A DNA stretch of 64,000 nt, taken from assembly GCA_029717555.1 (NCBI GenBank), contig JAMDHS010000048.1, positions 62,001-126,000 of the forward strand, written 5' to 3'. Positions 62,425 through 64,000 of this stretch are shown piece after piece. The notes below the pieces were generated by a model. It ran no database searches. It saw only the letters and a list, made by a program, of their open reading frames with translations, and was not told where the DNA came from. The stretch is from Peribolospora baueri (lineage: Eukaryota; Basidiomycota; Peribolosporomycetes; Peribolosporales; Peribolosporaceae). Position 1 is the stretch's first letter; each line of letters opens with the position of its first letter. The position numbers were made by a program, and so were the translations under genes.

Positions 62425-64000
62425 ATGGCAGCTCTCAGCCCTCCCCGACCTTCAGTCCCCGTCAAGCCTCACTACCCGGGCTCCGGACCTCGGGCCAGCA
62501 GCAAGAGCGCCACACAGGCTGAACAAAGGTCTGGCCCCTTTGCCTTCTGGTCGGGCAAGCGAAAGGAGCAGGCGGAGGTCGGTTTGAACTGGATCGCTTT
62601 CCTGATCCCGTATTTCGTGGCTAAATGCTCCTTCTTTCTGCTTTCCTTGCTTCCTGCCACCGGTACTGCCCGCGCTCAGAAGACTCCGTCCCGTCCTATT
62701 CCAGGGTTCAAACCTCGTCGAGCCATCGACCCAGTTGTGCACCTCTCCACTCGTCCTCCACCAGCCGGGCCACCTCCTACCTCGCACCAGAGCACCTTTC
62801 CGAAACCAAGCGCTCTCTCTCATATTTTTAGCATTTTTGCCACGCCAAAGCGGGGAAGTAAACCCGTCGGCAAGTCTGGTCGCCGTTCAGAGGCCAAACA
62901 TGTCAACGAGGCCGATACAGGGCGCGTGGCGGTCATTGCGAAAGAGGTCGTGCCGAATGGGACAACCCGGCGTCGACCCAGGGCCAACTCTGCACCAGCT
63001 GCTACTCGCGGATATGTGAAGAAAGTCAGCGAGAATCACCTGTCTCCGCTACCGGTACCTTCACTTTCTGTCACGTCAGCTCAAGGAGAAGGTCGATCGT
63101 CCGTTTCTCGCCCTCGGCACCCTTCTTTCCCTCGTCCACACATACCCTCCCTCGCCGTCCATACTCGGACGCCCAAAGTCTCCCTCGCTCGTGCGACTAA
63201 ATCAGCAACGTCCCGTTTCCTCCACTTGCATCATCGCGATGCGGACTCGCGACGAGGAGGAGGTCTCTGGGGAACGAGGCAGAAGCACAGCAGCGTTGAC
63301 AGCTTTATGTGTAAGGGCATCGAGAGGGGGTTCAAATCCCCCGACCGCGCCGGATGGAGCTACGGACCCGCCGCGCGCTCTAATGGAATCGGGATTTCCG
63401 GCCAGACCAACCACGTCGAGAAGCGCCTGCCGCGGTGCGCTCAAGGCACTCTTTTTCCTGGCAAGGCAACCGAAGCCGCTACCCGTCCACGACTGCCATC
63501 GACTGCCAATGCATCGGCGCCAGGACGTGACGTGCAAAAGGATCGCGCGCCGTCCCTGGCGTCCTCGCGCACTCTACAGGAGCATCCTGCTCAAGTCTTC
63601 ATCTCAAGGGTGCCGTCGTCGTCCGAGCGCATACATGCTCGAGAGACCCAAGAAAGCCAGAGCTTTCCCCAGGTCCATCGTGCTTCCATTCCGAGCTCGA
63701 CCTTGCCAGATTCGCTTTCTCGGATGGTGACCACGGCGAGCCCCGGCGCGCGCCCCACCAATCACCGCCGGGGCGGCCGTCACGTCACGGCGGGCGAGTT
63801 GGCTGTCTTAGGACTCGTCCCCTCCTCTCCCAGGCCGTCGTCCCGCTTTCGCTCTTCGTCGCCTGCTTGTCTCTCGCCGGCGAAGTTGAACTCCGGCTCC
63901 AACGTTCCGCCACCCGTAGACTTCACAGTGAAGAAGGAGCAATGCACGCCTCCTAGTCGCGCCTGTAGGGAGCGGCGTGTCCGTGAGAAGAAGAGAGCAG
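62425..64000 (+). CDS. Partial reading frame open to the window edge; disordered protein of unknown function
   Basis: From the ATG at 62425 the frame has no stop to the end of the window, 525 codons, which is far longer than expected by chance; the gene continues to the right. Not recognised. The composition is Ser/Pro/Arg/Thr-rich and basic (blocks such as PHYPGSGPRASSKS and KRGSKPVGKSGRR), so it is probably intrinsically disordered. A hydrophobic piece at residues about 52-84 (NWIAFLIPYFVAKC) is either a membrane segment or, more likely, a 102-nt in-frame intron at 62578-62679 (GTCGGT...CTCAG, pyrimidine-rich, length a multiple of three). A tRNA T-arm-like motif at about 63329-63345 lies inside the frame. 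Ends are incomplete on the right. Confidence 0.65.
   Translation, partial: MAALSPPRPSVPVKPHYPGSGPRASSKSATQAEQRSGPFAFWSGKRKEQAEVGLNWIAFLIPYFVAKCSFFLLSLLPATGTARAQKTPSRPIPGFKPRRAIDPVVHLSTRPPPAGPPPTSHQSTFPKPSALSHIFSIFATPKRGSKPVGKSGRRSEAKHVNEADTGRVAVIAKEVVPNGTTRRRPRANSAPAATRGYVKKVSENHLSPLPVPSLSVTSAQGEGRSSVSRPRHPSFPRPHIPSLAVHTRTPKVSLARATKSATSRFLHLHHRDADSRRGGGLWGTRQKHSSVDSFMCKGIERGFKSPDRAGWSYGPAARSNGIGISGQTNHVEKRLPRCAQGTLFPGKATEAATRPRLPSTANASAPGRDVQKDRAPSLASSRTLQEHPAQVFISRVPSSSERIHARETQESQSFPQVHRASIPSSTLPDSLSRMVTTASPGARPTNHRRGGRHVTAGELAVLGLVPSSPRPSSRFRSSSPACLSPAKLNSGSNVPPPVDFTVKKEQCTPPSRACRERRVREKKRA

Overview
The window looks like nuclear DNA from a basidiomycete fungus, most likely a Pucciniomycotina (Microbotryomycetes-type) red or smut-like yeast. 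The reasons are GC-rich coding DNA, many short spliceosomal introns (mostly 63-230 nt, GTNNGN...AG), closely packed genes on both strands, and proteins typical of Dikarya. I derived gene models by hand by joining exons at GT/AG sites with phase checking; nearly all close to an exact multiple of three. Many models differ strongly from single open reading frames, because several genes have 5-13 exons.

Left part (0-20 kb): an unidentified 1248-residue disordered protein (+); CFD1/NUBP2, a cytosolic Fe-S scaffold ATPase (+); an unidentified conserved protein, possibly six-hairpin type (-); a peroxisomal fatty-acyl ABC half-transporter, PXA/ABCD, 13 exons (-); SURF4/Erv29 cargo receptor (-); BMT2, a 25S rRNA m1A methyltransferase (+); PHAF1/UPF0183, a phagophore assembly factor (+).

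Middle (20-42 kb): a 1269-residue disordered and coiled-coil protein (-); glucose-6-phosphate isomerase with a 9-nt micro-exon (-); a PTEN/TEP1 lipid phosphatase whose phosphatase domain carries a large insertion (-); ADA3/NGG1 of SAGA (+); the inner-kinetochore subunit Fta4/CENP-U (-); a cytochrome b5-acyl-CoA dehydrogenase fusion (+).

Right part (42-64 kb): a MATH/BTB-like gene interrupted by one in-frame stop (-); a salicylate-hydroxylase-like FAD monooxygenase with three micro-exons (-); a gene-poor 2.4 kb stretch; TRM61, the tRNA m1A58 methyltransferase (+); a small Cys-rich protein with a 10-nt micro-exon (-); a 582-bp MITE-like DNA element with 24-bp inverted repeats and TA flanks; a secreted S1/P1 nuclease (+); a mitochondrial twin-HMG-box protein (-); thioredoxin reductase with a possible mitochondrial long form (-); a small possible membrane protein (+); and a reading frame that stays open to the window edge (+).

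Most genes are unrelated housekeeping functions and I see no operon-like pathway cluster. I did not find a clear new multi-gene system. The most unusual items are the insertion inside the PTEN phosphatase domain, the kinetochore Fta4 gene, the concentration of micro-exons, and the MITE.
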